Counted from the stretch's first letter, positions 1 through 8,445 are shown. The stretch: DNA of 64,000 nucleotides from CAWJLS01 sp963843755 (GCA_963843755.1 CAWJLS010000004.1:248001-312000), one strand, 5' to 3'. Notes: generated by a model from the letters alone, not told the origin. Translations and numbers: made by a program.

Positions 1-1065
1 GCCACCGACCGCGAGCACGTCCGGGTCCGTGCTGAACGCCCGCACCAGGAGCTCCGGCCGGATGTGGCAGAGCAGGCTCAAGACGAGCATCACCGAGGCG
101 CCGATCAGGGCCGCGGAACGGAAGGTCTTCTTCACCCGGTCCTGGTGCCCGGCGCCGACGTTCTGGCCCGCCACCGGCGCGACCGCGAACGCGATCGCCA
201 TCGCCGGCATGAAGATCGCCTGCATGACCCGCGATCCGATGCCGAAGCCGGCCTGGGCGGACGCACCGAAGTGGCGGATCACCCAGTAGATGACTCCCAG
301 GTAGACGAACATCAGCGCGAACTCGCCGCCCGGCGGCAGGCCGATCCGGAGCATCCGCCACCAGACCGCGAGGCGGGGCCGGAGCAGGTGCCGGTGGAAG
401 CCGACGTACTTCTCGAGCCGCCGGAAGTAGATCGTCATCAGCACCACGCCGACCGCGATCGAGAACGAGGTCGCCACCGCGGCGCCCACGACTCCGAGCG
501 GATGGCCGGTCCCCCAGCCGACGATCAGGATCGGCGACAGGATCGCGTTCAGGACCACCACGATGATCTGGACCACCATCGTCGGCGCCTGGATGCCGGT
601 GCCGCGCAGCGCCGAGCCCATCGACACCAGGGCGAACTGGAGCGCCATCCCCGGCACGAACCAGCGCAGGTACGCGGTGCCGGCCGCCACGGTCGCGGCG
701 TCGGCGCCCAGGGTGCGCATGTACGGCCCGATCAGCAGGTAGCCGCCGATCAGCGTCGCCCCGCCGCAGAGCGCGGCGAGCGCCAGGCTCTGGTTGAACA
801 CGAGGTTGGCGTCGTCGGGGTCGCGGCGGCCGACCGCGTGGGCGATCAGCGTCATGGTGCCGACACCCAGCACCTGGGTCAGGGCGATGGTGATGAACTG
901 GAGGTTGCCGGCGGTGCTGACGCCGGCGATCGCCGCCTCCCCCAAGCGGGAGACGAAGTAGAGGTCGACCAGGTAGTAGAGGGTCTGAAACATCATCCCC
1001 GCGGCGATCGGCGCCGCCAGGCGGAGAAGGTGCTTCGGGATGGAGCCTTCGGTCATGTCACGCAT
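1..1065 (-). CDS. MATE family multidrug/toxin efflux transporter (3' end outside window)
   Basis: The reverse strand is open from an ATG at 1065 to the window edge, giving 355 residues with no stop. The translation begins MRDMTEGSIPKHLLRLAAPI and then shows repeated hydrophobic segments. The stretch LVDLYFVSRLGEAAIAGVS matches the first MATE helix pair, and GWGTGHPLGVVGAAVATS and PVAGQNVGAG resemble conserved MATE segments. MATE proteins are about 450 residues with 12 membrane helices that exchange H+ or Na+ for organic cations, so roughly the last 90 residues are missing. A second in-frame ATG nine bases downstream (1056) is an alternative start. The substrate cannot be told from sequence. 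Confidence 0.9.
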   Translation of the reverse strand, partial: MRDMTEGSIPKHLLRLAAPIAAGMMFQTLYYLVDLYFVSRLGEAAIAGVSTAGNLQFITIALTQVLGVGTMTLIAHAVGRRDPDDANLVFNQSLALAALCGGATLIGGYLLIGPYMRTLGADAATVAAGTAYLRWFVPGMALQFALVSMGSALRGTGIQAPTMVVQIIVVVLNAILSPILIVGWGTGHPLGVVGAAVATSFSIAVGVVLMTIYFRRLEKYVGFHRHLLRPRLAVWWRMLRIGLPPGGEFALMFVYLGVIYWVIRHFGASAQAGFGIGSRVMQAIFMPAMAIAFAVAPVAGQNVGAGHQDRVKKTFRSAALIGASVMLVLSLLCHIRPELLVRAFSTDPDVLAVGG

Positions 1066-1192
1066 GGTCTTCGGTCCTCGCGCTCAGGGGAGCGCAGCGA
1101 GGGTGTCGGGGAATCGGGGGTCCATCTCTCGTCAGAGCCCGGTTTTTCAGTGTCAGGTTGCATGAGGGCCGGGCAGGCGAAGGAGCCTCGCC

Positions 1193-1228
1193 CGGTTCGT
1201 CAGGCGGTTCGTCAGGCGGTTCGTCAGG
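1193..1228. repeat. Three tandem copies of a 12-bp unit spanning a stop codon
   Basis: The unit CGGTTCGTCAGG occurs three times without change. On the reverse strand it reads CCTGACGAACCG. The first copy met contains the TGA stop of the DUF2239 gene, and because the unit is a multiple of three each further copy adds another in-frame TGA. It looks like slipped-strand duplication of the gene's 3' end. Confidence 0.85.
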
Positions 1229-1835
1229 CGGTCTCGGAAAACGCTCCGGCGGCCAGCCCGAGGGCGTACTCGCGCACGTCCGCGGGCCAACCCTCGGTCT
1301 CCCGCTCGAGCTTCGGGCGATCGCCCGCAAAGAGCGCCCGGGTCGCCTCCTCGAAGCCGGGCAGGTCGCCGGCCATCGCCGACATGAAGCGGTAGGCGAC
1401 CTCCCGGGCGCGGCGCACCCGGTCGGCCTGGGCGCCCTTCTTGCGCGCTGCCTCCACCAACTTGCGCAGGGTCACCGACGCGCCGCCGGGCTGCGAGCCC
1501 AGCCAGTCCCAATGACGCGGCAGGAGCGTTACTTCTCTCCCCACCACGCCCAGCTTCGGGCGGCCGGGGCCGCGGCGCCTGGCCGGCTCGGGCGGTGCCT
1601 TCGGGCCCTCGGTGGTCTGTTTGGGCGTCGCCTCGGCGGCATAGCGCGCGGCGACCTCCTCGGCCGAGCCGACCAGGTACAGGTCGACCACCCGGCCGGT
1701 GGCGTCGTCGAACACCAAGACGTCATGGGGCCGCTGTCCCTCGGTCGTTTCCTTGACGACCAGCGCCACCTCGGCCAGCGGGCCGGAGGCGATGCGGCAG
1801 TGGGCGTCGAACGCGGTGTACGAGCTCGTCTCCAT
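1224..1835 (-). CDS. DUF2239 family protein
   Basis: A 203-residue protein starting METSSYTAFDAHCRIASGPL. It has the two hallmarks I associate with DUF2239: an N-terminal beta-rich half with VFDDATGRVVDLYLVG, and a C-terminal basic, helical half beginning GRPKLGVVGREVTLLPRHWD followed by QPGGASVTLRKLVEAARKK. The linker is charged and proline-rich. The function of the family is not established; the C-terminal half resembles a small DNA-binding or regulatory helical domain, but that is inference. It stands alone, divergent from the large secreted protein at 2139 and 158 bp upstream of the MATE start on the same strand. The stop codon lies in a tandem 12-bp repeat. Confidence 0.85.
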   Translation of the reverse strand: METSSYTAFDAHCRIASGPLAEVALVVKETTEGQRPHDVLVFDDATGRVVDLYLVGSAEEVAARYAAEATPKQTTEGPKAPPEPARRRGPGRPKLGVVGREVTLLPRHWDWLGSQPGGASVTLRKLVEAARKKGAQADRVRRAREVAYRFMSAMAGDLPGFEEATRALFAGDRPKLERETEGWPADVREYALGLAAGAFSETA

Positions 1836-2138
1836 GGCGGCAGATTTTTACCCGGGCAATATTCGCGTGTCAAGGGGGGCCCTACGCTGCACGATCCTCT
1901 CCGGCGGCGCCATCGCGCTCCAGACCGAGGAGGTCCGGGCGTGTGACTGTGCTTCCCAGAAGACGCACACCGACCCGTTCGAGGGACGGCTTCGGAGAAC
2001 GTGGGGTATAGTGCATTGCGGAAATTCACTGAAATCGTCCCGAGGCAATTCTCACGTTCTGAGTGGGCGGCAGCGGGGGGATTGCGGGCTCTTGTAATTT
2101 TTGCCCGTCATTGAGTACCGAAGAGATGGAGGGGGAGC
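1836..2138. other. Divergent intergenic region
   Basis: 303 bp between the divergently read DUF2239 gene and the large secreted protein, somewhat less GC-rich than the surrounding genes. It holds a possible -10 hexamer for the rightward gene (2007-2012) and the strong GGAGGGGG ribosome-binding site just before 2139. No convincing small gene or RNA was seen. Confidence 0.5.
2007..2012 (+). promoter_or_regulatory. Possible -10 element for the secreted mosaic protein
   Basis: TATAGT matches the sigma-70 -10 consensus in five of six bases, but the hexamer 17 bp upstream (GGACGG) is a poor -35. It would give a leader of about 120 nt before the ATG at 2139. Weak evidence. Confidence 0.25.
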
Positions 2139-5100
2139 ATGAGATTGTCCAGTGTCATCGTCCGGGCGGGGTCCGTCCTTGTATTGCTTTGCACATCTGC
2201 CGTGTCGTCCGTGGTCGCCCAGGATGGAAGCTCTACCCTGCTTCAACCCCCTGACCGCCAAGTCGAGACGACATTCGAAGAGGCCATGACGATGACGCTG
2301 CCAGGCGGGGTCGACGCGGCCCCCGCAGGGGGCGAGCTCGGCGAGGCAGATCCTCCGAAAAGCTCGGCCGGAGCCCACGCTCAGGCGACACCCGGTTGGA
2401 CGACCATTCTGTTCGAGGACGTCGAGGGGAGCTTTCCCGACGACAACGGATGGGTGGTCTACGACAACAACTCCGCCAGTGGAGACGACTACTGGGACGA
2501 CCTGAGCTGCCGGTCCTACAGCGGATCGTGGTCGGCCTGGTCGGCCGACGTCGGTGATCAGCCGGACTGCGGGAACTACGACAACGACATGACGAGCTGG
2601 ATGATTTTCGGCCCGTTCGATCTCTCCGATGCCTCCGAGGCCCGCGCGGAGTTCGAGGTCTGGAGCGAGACAGAGCGTCCGGACATCCCGTACGACTACT
2701 TCTTCTGGGGAGCCTCGAGCGACGGCTCGAACTTCAACGGCTATCGCTTGACCCAGAACACCGACTGGAGTCTGCGCGAGCTCGACCTCACCAACGTTCC
2801 CACCGTGGGAGATCTCACCGGGGATTCGAGCGTCTGGTTCGCTTTCGTTTTCGTCAGCGATTCGTCGGTGAATAATTACGAGGGGAGTTACGTCGACGAC
2901 ATTTTGATCGAGAAGCTGGTTCCGAGCCAGACCGATCTCGTCGCGACCGACGTCTTCTTCCGGGATCAGCCGGACAATGCGGGGAACATCATCGACAACC
3001 CGACGTCCACCGACGTCCTCTACCCCCACTTCACCTTCTCGATCGACGGCACGGCCGACGTCACCGGCAAGATCTGGCAGCTCGAGATCAACGGTTCGAC
3101 GATTCTCTGCTCGTCGACCACGACGCTCTCCCCCGGCTCGTGGGTCGGGTCGTGCAACTCCTCGATCACCCTGGCGCCGGGGCTCCACACCCTCCACGGT
3201 GAGCTGGACCCGAACGGTACCGTCACCGAAGCCAACGAAAGCAACAACGACGCGTACCACAACTATGACGTCCCGGGAGACGGTCCACCGGGCAGCTTCA
3301 CGCTGTCGAACGAAACCCCGGTCTGCGACACCGATCCTCCCGGTCCCTCGCCCGCTGTGCGCCTCGACTGGACGAGCTCGAGCGGCGCCACCAGCTACGA
3401 CGTCTACCGGGACAGCGCTCTGTACGCGTCCGGGATCACCGGCACCACCTTCTACAACTCGGCCGGTCTGGTAGCAGGCCAGAGCTACTCGTACTACGTC
3501 CGGGCCAACAACTCCTCCGGCAGCACGGACTCGAACACCATCATCGTCTCGATCCCGAGCACGATCTGCGACCCGGACATCCGCATCCAGCCGTTGACCC
3601 TGACGTTCGATGCGCCGGTCGCGACGGGCGTACAGGCTTCCGCCGGCTCGCCGGGTCTCCACGGGGGAGCGGGGCAGGGAAAGCCGCGGATCGACGGCCA
3701 GGGCTACGACGCCTTCTTCGCGGAGCAGGCGCAAAGGGCCGGCTATGAGGGTCATGTCGTCGGCGCTGACGGGGAGCCGCTGAGCGGGAGCTTTCCCGTC
3801 GAGATCACCTACTTCGACGACGACGAGCCGCTCTTTACCGAGAGGTTTCCGGAGGTCGCGATTGCCGGAGGAGACTTTCGGGTCACCCTCGGAGCGGGTG
3901 AGCCCCGGGGCGGCGAGCGCTACTCCTCGGTGGCGGAGCTGTTCGCGGCCCGGTCCGAACCGACGATGGAGGTCACGGTCGCCGGCACGAACTATGGGCC
4001 GCGGCTCGGCATCCTGCCGGCCGGTCACTCTCTGGAATCGCGCATGGTGGCCGCGGGGCTGCGCAAGCCAGACGACGGGAACCGCCACTGGGAGGGGTAC
4101 AGGAGCCGGAACGGCGCCACCGCGATCCAGGAAGCCGTGCTCTCGCCCCCGGGATCGGACGCTCGCCCCACGAGCGCTGGAGGCGGCGACGGGGTCCGCC
4201 GCGGCCCGTACACGTTGCCGGTCGTCGGTCCCGTGTCGAGCACGGCGGTGACGGCACTTCCGGTCATCCGGGCCAAGGCGAGCAGGGAGGTCGGCGAGGT
4301 GAACCCGCCTCGCCACGAGACGGTGGTCGACGAGAACGGCCACCGCTATGGCACGACGACCCCCAAGGTCGACGACCCTCTGGCGGGGAGGCGAGGTCCG
4401 ACGACGAGCACGCCGTCGCCCAACCTGACCTTCGAGGGGATCGGCAACGTCCAGGGGGTCCTGCCACCGGACACCGAGGGCGCCGTCGGCCCCAACCACT
4501 ACGTCCAGGTGGTGAACGATTCGTTCGCGATCTACGACAAGGCGGGCAGCCTCCTCGCCGGACCGGTGGTCACCAACACGCTCTGGTCCGGGTTCGGCGG
4601 CCCTTGCGAGACCGACAACTCCGGCGACGCCATCTTCCTCTACGACCAGCAGGCGGACCGGTTCGTCCTGACGCAGTTTGCCGTGGCTTCGAACCACCAA
4701 TCCGTCTGCTTCGCGGTGTCACAGACCGCGGACCCCACCGGCTCCTACTACCTCTACGAGGTCGTGACCCCGCGCTTCCCCGACTACTACAAGGTCGGCG
4801 TCTGGCCCGAAGCGAACAACAATGCGTACTTTTTCGGAACCAACTCCGGGCTCAAGGGGCAGTACGACGTGTTCGCGCTCGACCGGGCCAACATGCTGAT
4901 CGGTGCGTCTGCTCGGCCGGTTCAGTTCTTCCAGAGCTTCGACAACCTGATGATGCCCGCCGACGTGGACGGAGCGACCGGTCCTCCAGCGGGCAGCCCC
5001 GGGCTCTTCTACACGTTCCGTGACGGCGGCGAGCCGTACTTCAACTCGCCACCCACGGACTCGCTCGACCTCTGGGAGTTCGACGTCGACTGGACGACCC

Positions 5101-6497
5101 CCGCCAACTCCACCTTCACTATGGCCCAGTCGTTCACCCCCGCGGGTGGCCTTGCGGAGTTCAACTGGACGGTCTGTGGCTTCTTCGTCTCGAACTGCAT
5201 TCCCCAGCCGGGGACGAGCCAGGGGATCGACAGTGCCTCCTGGTGGCCGATGCAGCGCCTGGTCTACCGCAACGATGGCGACCACGAGGCCCTGGTCGGC
5301 TCCTGGACCGTCAACGTGTCCTCTTCCGGCATCCGAGCGGCACCGCGCTGGTTCGAGCTCCGAAACACCGGGAGCGGTTGGTCGCTCTACCAGCAGGGAA
5401 CCCAGTCACCGGACGCCATCGACCGCTGGATGCCGAGCGTCGCGTTGGACGGCTCCGGCGGCCTCGCCATCGGGTACAGCCGAGGGGATGGTACTCACTA
5501 TCCCTCGATCTACTACGCCGCGCGGAGTGCCGGCGACACCCTCGGCACCCTCCAGACCGAAGAGCTGCTCTACGCCGGCACCGGTTCACAGACCCACAGC
5601 GCGGCGCGTTGGGGAGACTACTCCTCGATGGAGATCGACCCGGCGGACGACTGCACCTTCTGGTATACGACCGAGTACCTTCCGACCACGAGCAGCGCCA
5701 ACTGGCACACGCGGGTGGGGACGTTCACCCTCCCCGGCTGCAGCCCCTCGTCCAACGGCTCCCAAAGCTTCACCATCTACAACGACGGCGGCTCGGAGCT
5801 GCAGGTCAGCTCGATGGCTCTCGACTCCTCGGGTGCATGGATCTCCTGGTCGCCGGACGCTCCGTTCTCGGTCGCAGCGGGAGGCTCTCAGCAGGTGACC
5901 GTCTCCGTGGACTTCGACCTGGCGCCCACGGGGCAGTCGACTCGCAGGCTGCTCGTCTCTTCCGACGATCCGGACGAGAGCCCGTACCCCGGCGGTGTGT
6001 ATATCGTCGTCAACAAGGACTCGTCCTGCTATGCACTGACCCTCGGTCACTCCGGTTCGGGAGCGGACCCGGTTGCCAACCCGGCGAGCTCGTCAGGCTG
6101 CTCATCCGGGAGCTACCACTCTGGGGAGAGCATCGGTCTCACCGCGAGCCCGGACAGCGGGTGGCAGGTCAGCGGCTGGAGCGGCACGAGCAACGACGGC
6201 AGCACGTCGACCTCGAACGCCCTGGTCATGCCCGCCAGCGCGCACTCAGCCTCCGTGACCTACGTCCAGTCCGGCGGCGGTCCGCCGACCGACCTGGTCC
6301 TGGCGAACGAGACCTTGAGCGCGGCGGCGACCTATGAGGCCTGCAACTCGATCACGGTGGGGCCGAATCTCTTCTTCAGCGCGGGCGGTGCCGGCGTCGT
6401 CGTGCGGGCGCCGCGGATCATCTTCATCCCGGAGGTGGGCACGCTCACGGGCGCGGTGACGGTCTTCGACGGAACGAAGCCGGCGGGCTGTCCGTGA
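2139..6497 (+). CDS. Large secreted multidomain mosaic protein
   Basis: 1452 residues with a strong Shine-Dalgarno (GGAGGGGG) before the ATG. It starts with a signal peptide (MRLSSVIVRAGSVLVLLCTS, likely cut near VVAQ|DG). In order I see: a beta-rich MAM/immune-inhibitor-like region (about 80-265); a CARDB-like domain (about 268-378, ending in the typical VTEANESNND); a fibronectin type III-like domain (about 380-475, with SYSYYVRANN); a linker domain (about 510-620); a large beta-propeller-like region (about 755-1200, starting near VLPPDTEGAVGPNHYVQV); a Hydin-type 'choice-of-anchor' domain (about 1205-1285, SFTIYNDGGSELQVSS); an InlB B-repeat-like module (about 1290-1350); and a cysteine-containing C-terminal module. 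The role is probably surface or extracellular adhesion or processing; no catalytic motif is evident. It is monocistronic apart from decayed sequence downstream. Confidence 0.85.
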   Translation: MRLSSVIVRAGSVLVLLCTSAVSSVVAQDGSSTLLQPPDRQVETTFEEAMTMTLPGGVDAAPAGGELGEADPPKSSAGAHAQATPGWTTILFEDVEGSFPDDNGWVVYDNNSASGDDYWDDLSCRSYSGSWSAWSADVGDQPDCGNYDNDMTSWMIFGPFDLSDASEARAEFEVWSETERPDIPYDYFFWGASSDGSNFNGYRLTQNTDWSLRELDLTNVPTVGDLTGDSSVWFAFVFVSDSSVNNYEGSYVDDILIEKLVPSQTDLVATDVFFRDQPDNAGNIIDNPTSTDVLYPHFTFSIDGTADVTGKIWQLEINGSTILCSSTTTLSPGSWVGSCNSSITLAPGLHTLHGELDPNGTVTEANESNNDAYHNYDVPGDGPPGSFTLSNETPVCDTDPPGPSPAVRLDWTSSSGATSYDVYRDSALYASGITGTTFYNSAGLVAGQSYSYYVRANNSSGSTDSNTIIVSIPSTICDPDIRIQPLTLTFDAPVATGVQASAGSPGLHGGAGQGKPRIDGQGYDAFFAEQAQRAGYEGHVVGADGEPLSGSFPVEITYFDDDEPLFTERFPEVAIAGGDFRVTLGAGEPRGGERYSSVAELFAARSEPTMEVTVAGTNYGPRLGILPAGHSLESRMVAAGLRKPDDGNRHWEGYRSRNGATAIQEAVLSPPGSDARPTSAGGGDGVRRGPYTLPVVGPVSSTAVTALPVIRAKASREVGEVNPPRHETVVDENGHRYGTTTPKVDDPLAGRRGPTTSTPSPNLTFEGIGNVQGVLPPDTEGAVGPNHYVQVVNDSFAIYDKAGSLLAGPVVTNTLWSGFGGPCETDNSGDAIFLYDQQADRFVLTQFAVASNHQSVCFAVSQTADPTGSYYLYEVVTPRFPDYYKVGVWPEANNNAYFFGTNSGLKGQYDVFALDRANMLIGASARPVQFFQSFDNLMMPADVDGATGPPAGSPGLFYTFRDGGEPYFNSPPTDSLDLWEFDVDWTTPANSTFTMAQSFTPAGGLAEFNWTVCGFFVSNCIPQPGTSQGIDSASWWPMQRLVYRNDGDHEALVGSWTVNVSSSGIRAAPRWFELRNTGSGWSLYQQGTQSPDAIDRWMPSVALDGSGGLAIGYSRGDGTHYPSIYYAARSAGDTLGTLQTEELLYAGTGSQTHSAARWGDYSSMEIDPADDCTFWYTTEYLPTTSSANWHTRVGTFTLPGCSPSSNGSQSFTIYNDGGSELQVSSMALDSSGAWISWSPDAPFSVAAGGSQQVTVSVDFDLAPTGQSTRRLLVSSDDPDESPYPGGVYIVVNKDSSCYALTLGHSGSGADPVANPASSSGCSSGSYHSGESIGLTASPDSGWQVSGWSGTSNDGSTSTSNALVMPASAHSASVTYVQSGGGPPTDLVLANETLSAAATYEACNSITVGPNLFFSAGGAGVVVRAPRIIFIPEVGTLTGAVTVFDGTKPAGCP

Positions 6498-6522
6498 CTC
6501 CTCGGCCCGCCAGGGACGCGCG

Positions 6523-6976
6523 GTGAGGGCGTTCCTGGTGGGCCGGTGGATCGCCGGCGACCTCCGGGTCGACGGCAAGCTGGTCTCGGAAGCCGCCTCC
6601 GGGCCGCCGCTCGAGGTCGCATCCTCCGAGCGCGTCGACAATCTGAACGCCGACCGGCTGGACGGCTTCGACGCGGCCGCCTTCGCCCCGGCTGGTAGAC
6701 GTGGCGGTCCGAGCAACCGCTGACTGCAACGATCCGGAGATCAACTACGGCGTGACCGGTCTTCATACGATCGGCGGCGCCTCCCCCACCATCGAGCGGG
6801 TCTCCGTCGAGGCCCGGGTCACCGGTTCCCAGGCGGCTGGAATCTGCAACGCTGAGGCCTTCATCCGCTTGTCCCTCTTCCGAAGGCCAGTCGGGCCGGG
6901 TGGACAGGACGTGTCACCTGAGCCCATCGGCGGTGCGCAAGCCCTTGCCCGGAATCGATCGAGAGGGTGGTCTTGA
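6523..6976 (+). pseudogene. Decayed remnant of a surface-protein gene (two frames)
   Basis: Two short reading frames on the same strand look like pieces of one broken gene. The first (6523-6723) carries NLNADRLDGFDAAAF, the 'NLNADxLDG' motif common in bacterial surface and tail-fibre-like proteins. The second is shifted by one base (from about 6701 to 6976) and reads smoothly as ADCNDPEINYGVTG followed by a beta-rich stretch with VEARVTGSQAAGICNAEAF. Neither has a good ribosome-binding site or a plausible full domain. The remnant directly follows the mosaic protein at 2139-6497 and could be the tail of a former longer or duplicated gene. A sequencing frameshift is the alternative explanation. 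Confidence 0.5.
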
Positions 6977-7028
6977 CGCGGCGCATCGTCGAGAGGGGTC
7001 GAGAGGGGAAGCCGGCTTCAGTCTGATC

Positions 7029-7328
7029 TCAGGCAGGTCGAGGCTCCACCTGACGATCGATCTCTTGGGCGAGCTGCCGCTGGGCCTGACGCAGGTCATA
7101 CTCTGCCTGAAGGCCAATCCACAAGTCCGGGCTGGTCCGGAAATATCGTGCCAGCCGCAGAGCGGTGTCGGGTGTGATCGAGCGCCGTCCCCGCACGATC
7201 TCTCCGATCCGTGTCGCCGGCACCCGCAGCGCCATCGCCAGCGCGTGAGCACTCAGGTCGAGAGGCTTCATGAACTCCTCGCGAAGGATCTCGCCCGGAT
7301 GAATCGGTTCTAGCCGTTGTGCTGCCAT
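7029..7328 (-). CDS. higA: HigA-type antitoxin (Xre family)
   Basis: About 99 residues from the ATG at 7328; GTG 7340 and ATG 7334 are in-frame alternatives, but GGAG at 7335-7338 sits six bases upstream of 7328. The N-terminus contains RLEPIHPGEILREEFMKPLD, the HigA signature. It is followed by a helix-turn-helix (SAHALAMALRVPATRIGEIV) and RRSITPDTALRLARYF, then the family's SPDLWIGLQAEYDLR. HigA neutralises the HigB ribosome-dependent mRNase and represses the operon. Here the toxin gene upstream on the same strand (7342-7611) appears frameshifted, so this may be a solitary antitoxin. A sigma-70-like promoter lies at 7622-7650. Confidence 0.9.
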   Translation of the reverse strand: MAAQRLEPIHPGEILREEFMKPLDLSAHALAMALRVPATRIGEIVRGRRSITPDTALRLARYFRTSPDLWIGLQAEYDLRQAQRQLAQEIDRQVEPRPA

Positions 7329-7341
7329 CACCATCTCCACC

Positions 7342-7611
7342 TCAGTGGTAGTCGACGATCTCCACGTCGTAGGCGTCGCCCTCCCGCCACACGAAGCAGA
7401 TCCGCCACTGTTGGTCGATCCGGATGTTGTGCTGCCCCGCCCGGTCGCCCTTCAGCGATTCCAGGCGGTTGCCGGGTAGTGCAGCCAGGTCCCCAAGGTC
7501 CTTGGCGCGATGCAAGAGGAGGAGCTTGCGACGCGCCGGGCGTTCGAAGGCCCTGAAGGCCGGTACGACCTCGAAAGAGCTTCTCGGTCCGCTTGGACCG
7601 GAACGACTTGA
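7342..7611 (-). pseudogene. higB: HigB toxin, frameshifted and lacking a start codon
   Basis: Reading the reverse strand from about 7611 gives VKSFRSKRTEKLFR, the HigB N-terminus. The frame then changes near 7570-7578, and in a second frame the rest is intact: FRAFERPARRKLLLLHRAKD, LPGNRLESLKGDRAGQ, IRIDQQWRICFVWREGD, ending EIVDYH and a TGA at 7342-7344. Compared with the usual LFRGEVVPAFRAFE, about five bases seem to be missing. No ATG/GTG/TTG precedes the N-terminal piece in frame after the predicted transcription start. HigB family members are about 92 residues, which fits the combined length. Either the toxin is dead or the sequence has an error here. Confidence 0.75.
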
Positions 7612-7621
7612 CTATCCGAAG

Positions 7622-7650
7622 ATCGTAGAATGCAACGCGTACAACGTCAA
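7622..7650 (-). promoter_or_regulatory. Sigma-70-like promoter of the higBA locus
   Basis: On the reverse strand TTGACG (7645-7650) and TACGAT (7622-7627) are separated by exactly 17 bp. Each matches the consensus in at least four of six positions (TTGACA, TATAAT). Transcription would start near 7615, right at the beginning of the broken higB. Confidence 0.55.
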
Positions 7651-7727
7651 GCGGATCGACCGGGCGGAGGCTCACCCCCGCCTCCAGGTCCTCCACCAGC
7701 TCGAGCGCGCTTTGGAGGTGATACAAT

Positions 7728-7737
7728 CAATGCATTG
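7728..7737. promoter_or_regulatory. 10-bp palindrome at the start of the 7737 gene
   Basis: CAATGCATTG is a perfect palindrome that overlaps the GTG start at 7737 and follows a TACAAT hexamer (7722-7727). It could be an operator for one of the adjacent HTH regulators; this is inference. Confidence 0.3.
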
Positions 7738-8096
7738 TGAGCGCGGCTTCCTTCGAGAGCATCATCCAGCTTCCGGCATCGGCGCTCGACGAGGGGGCCG
7801 GCGTGGATGAGATCCAGGTGGAGGATCTTCGAGTCAAGGTCCTCGCTCCTGAAGCGGTTCTGGTCGACCGCTTGGCGGCCTGGGTGCACTGGAAGTCGAG
7901 CGTCGACGGGGCGGCCGCCTTTCTCCTGCACCGCCAGTTGGGCGACAGATTGAGCTCGGCGACGCTCCGAGCCCTGGCCTCCAGCAGTGAGGTCTCAGAG
8001 GGCCTCGAACGGCTTCAGCAGTTCGTCCACGAGTTGGGCGACCGCGAGCCGAGCACCGAAGAGATCGAAGGATGGTCCCGCGAGATTCCGACATGA
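7737..8096 (+). CDS. Nucleotidyltransferase-like protein fragment (DUF6036-like C-terminal part)
   Basis: 119 residues from a GTG start. The core VKVLAPEAVLVDRLAAWVHW resembles the segment near the end of DUF6036/AbiEii-type nucleotidyltransferase-fold proteins, where a 'VLTPTxxVxDRLAAxxHW' block is followed by helices. The expected N-terminal half with the GG/DxD nucleotidyltransferase motif is absent, and the upstream DNA is occupied by the higB remnant on the other strand, so the gene looks 5'-truncated. Its TGA overlaps the ATG of the next gene by four bases (ATGA), so it is translationally coupled to the Xre regulator. That order fits a toxin-antitoxin-like pair, but the family assignment is tentative. 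Confidence 0.5.
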   Translation: MSAASFESIIQLPASALDEGAGVDEIQVEDLRVKVLAPEAVLVDRLAAWVHWKSSVDGAAAFLLHRQLGDRLSSATLRALASSSEVSEGLERLQQFVHELGDREPSTEEIEGWSREIPT

Positions 8097-8419
8097 GAAC
8101 CTTCGTCGCACCCCCGGAGCGAGAGCCTCCAAAGCTCCCGGCGACCGTCCGCCGCACCCGGCCGCGCGACTACATCGAGTGGGCCGCCCTGCGCCGTTGG
8201 GGACGGCTCCCTTCGTGGGAAGACTCCCCCGCCGGCTACCTTCTCCGCGAGGCGCGCGAGCGGGCGAAGCTGACCCAGGCAGAGCTCGCTGAGCGGCTGG
8301 GCTGCTCACAACAGGCCGTCGCCCAGGCCGAGCGCTGGGACGCCAACCCCACCGTCCGCTTCCTGCGCCGCTGGGCTGCCGTCACCGGCTTGCGGCTCGA
8401 GATCTCTCTGGGTCGCTGA
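8093..8419 (+). CDS. Xre/Cro family HTH regulator, antitoxin-like
   Basis: 108 residues. The ATG overlaps the stop of the upstream nucleotidyltransferase-like gene (ATGA), which decides the start over a GTG at 8072. The C-terminal half holds a clear HTH_3 domain (about residues 48-103): LLREARERAKLTQAELAERL, then GCSQQAVAQAERW and RFLRRWAAVTGLRLEI. The N-terminal 45 residues are proline- and arginine-rich and not recognised. It is probably an autoregulatory antitoxin or repressor for the two-gene unit. It converges on the VapC gene, 26 bp away. Confidence 0.75.
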   Translation: MRTFVAPPEREPPKLPATVRRTRPRDYIEWAALRRWGRLPSWEDSPAGYLLREARERAKLTQAELAERLGCSQQAVAQAERWDANPTVRFLRRWAAVTGLRLEISLGR

Positions 8420-8445
8420 CGAGAGGGCGCGGGCGTGGGAGGACT

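Noticed and set aside
2052..4700. An 882-codon reverse-strand frame opposite the mosaic secreted protein
   Set aside because: No domain, Arg/Val/Asp-rich, and opposite a gene with a signal peptide, strong ribosome site and several domains.
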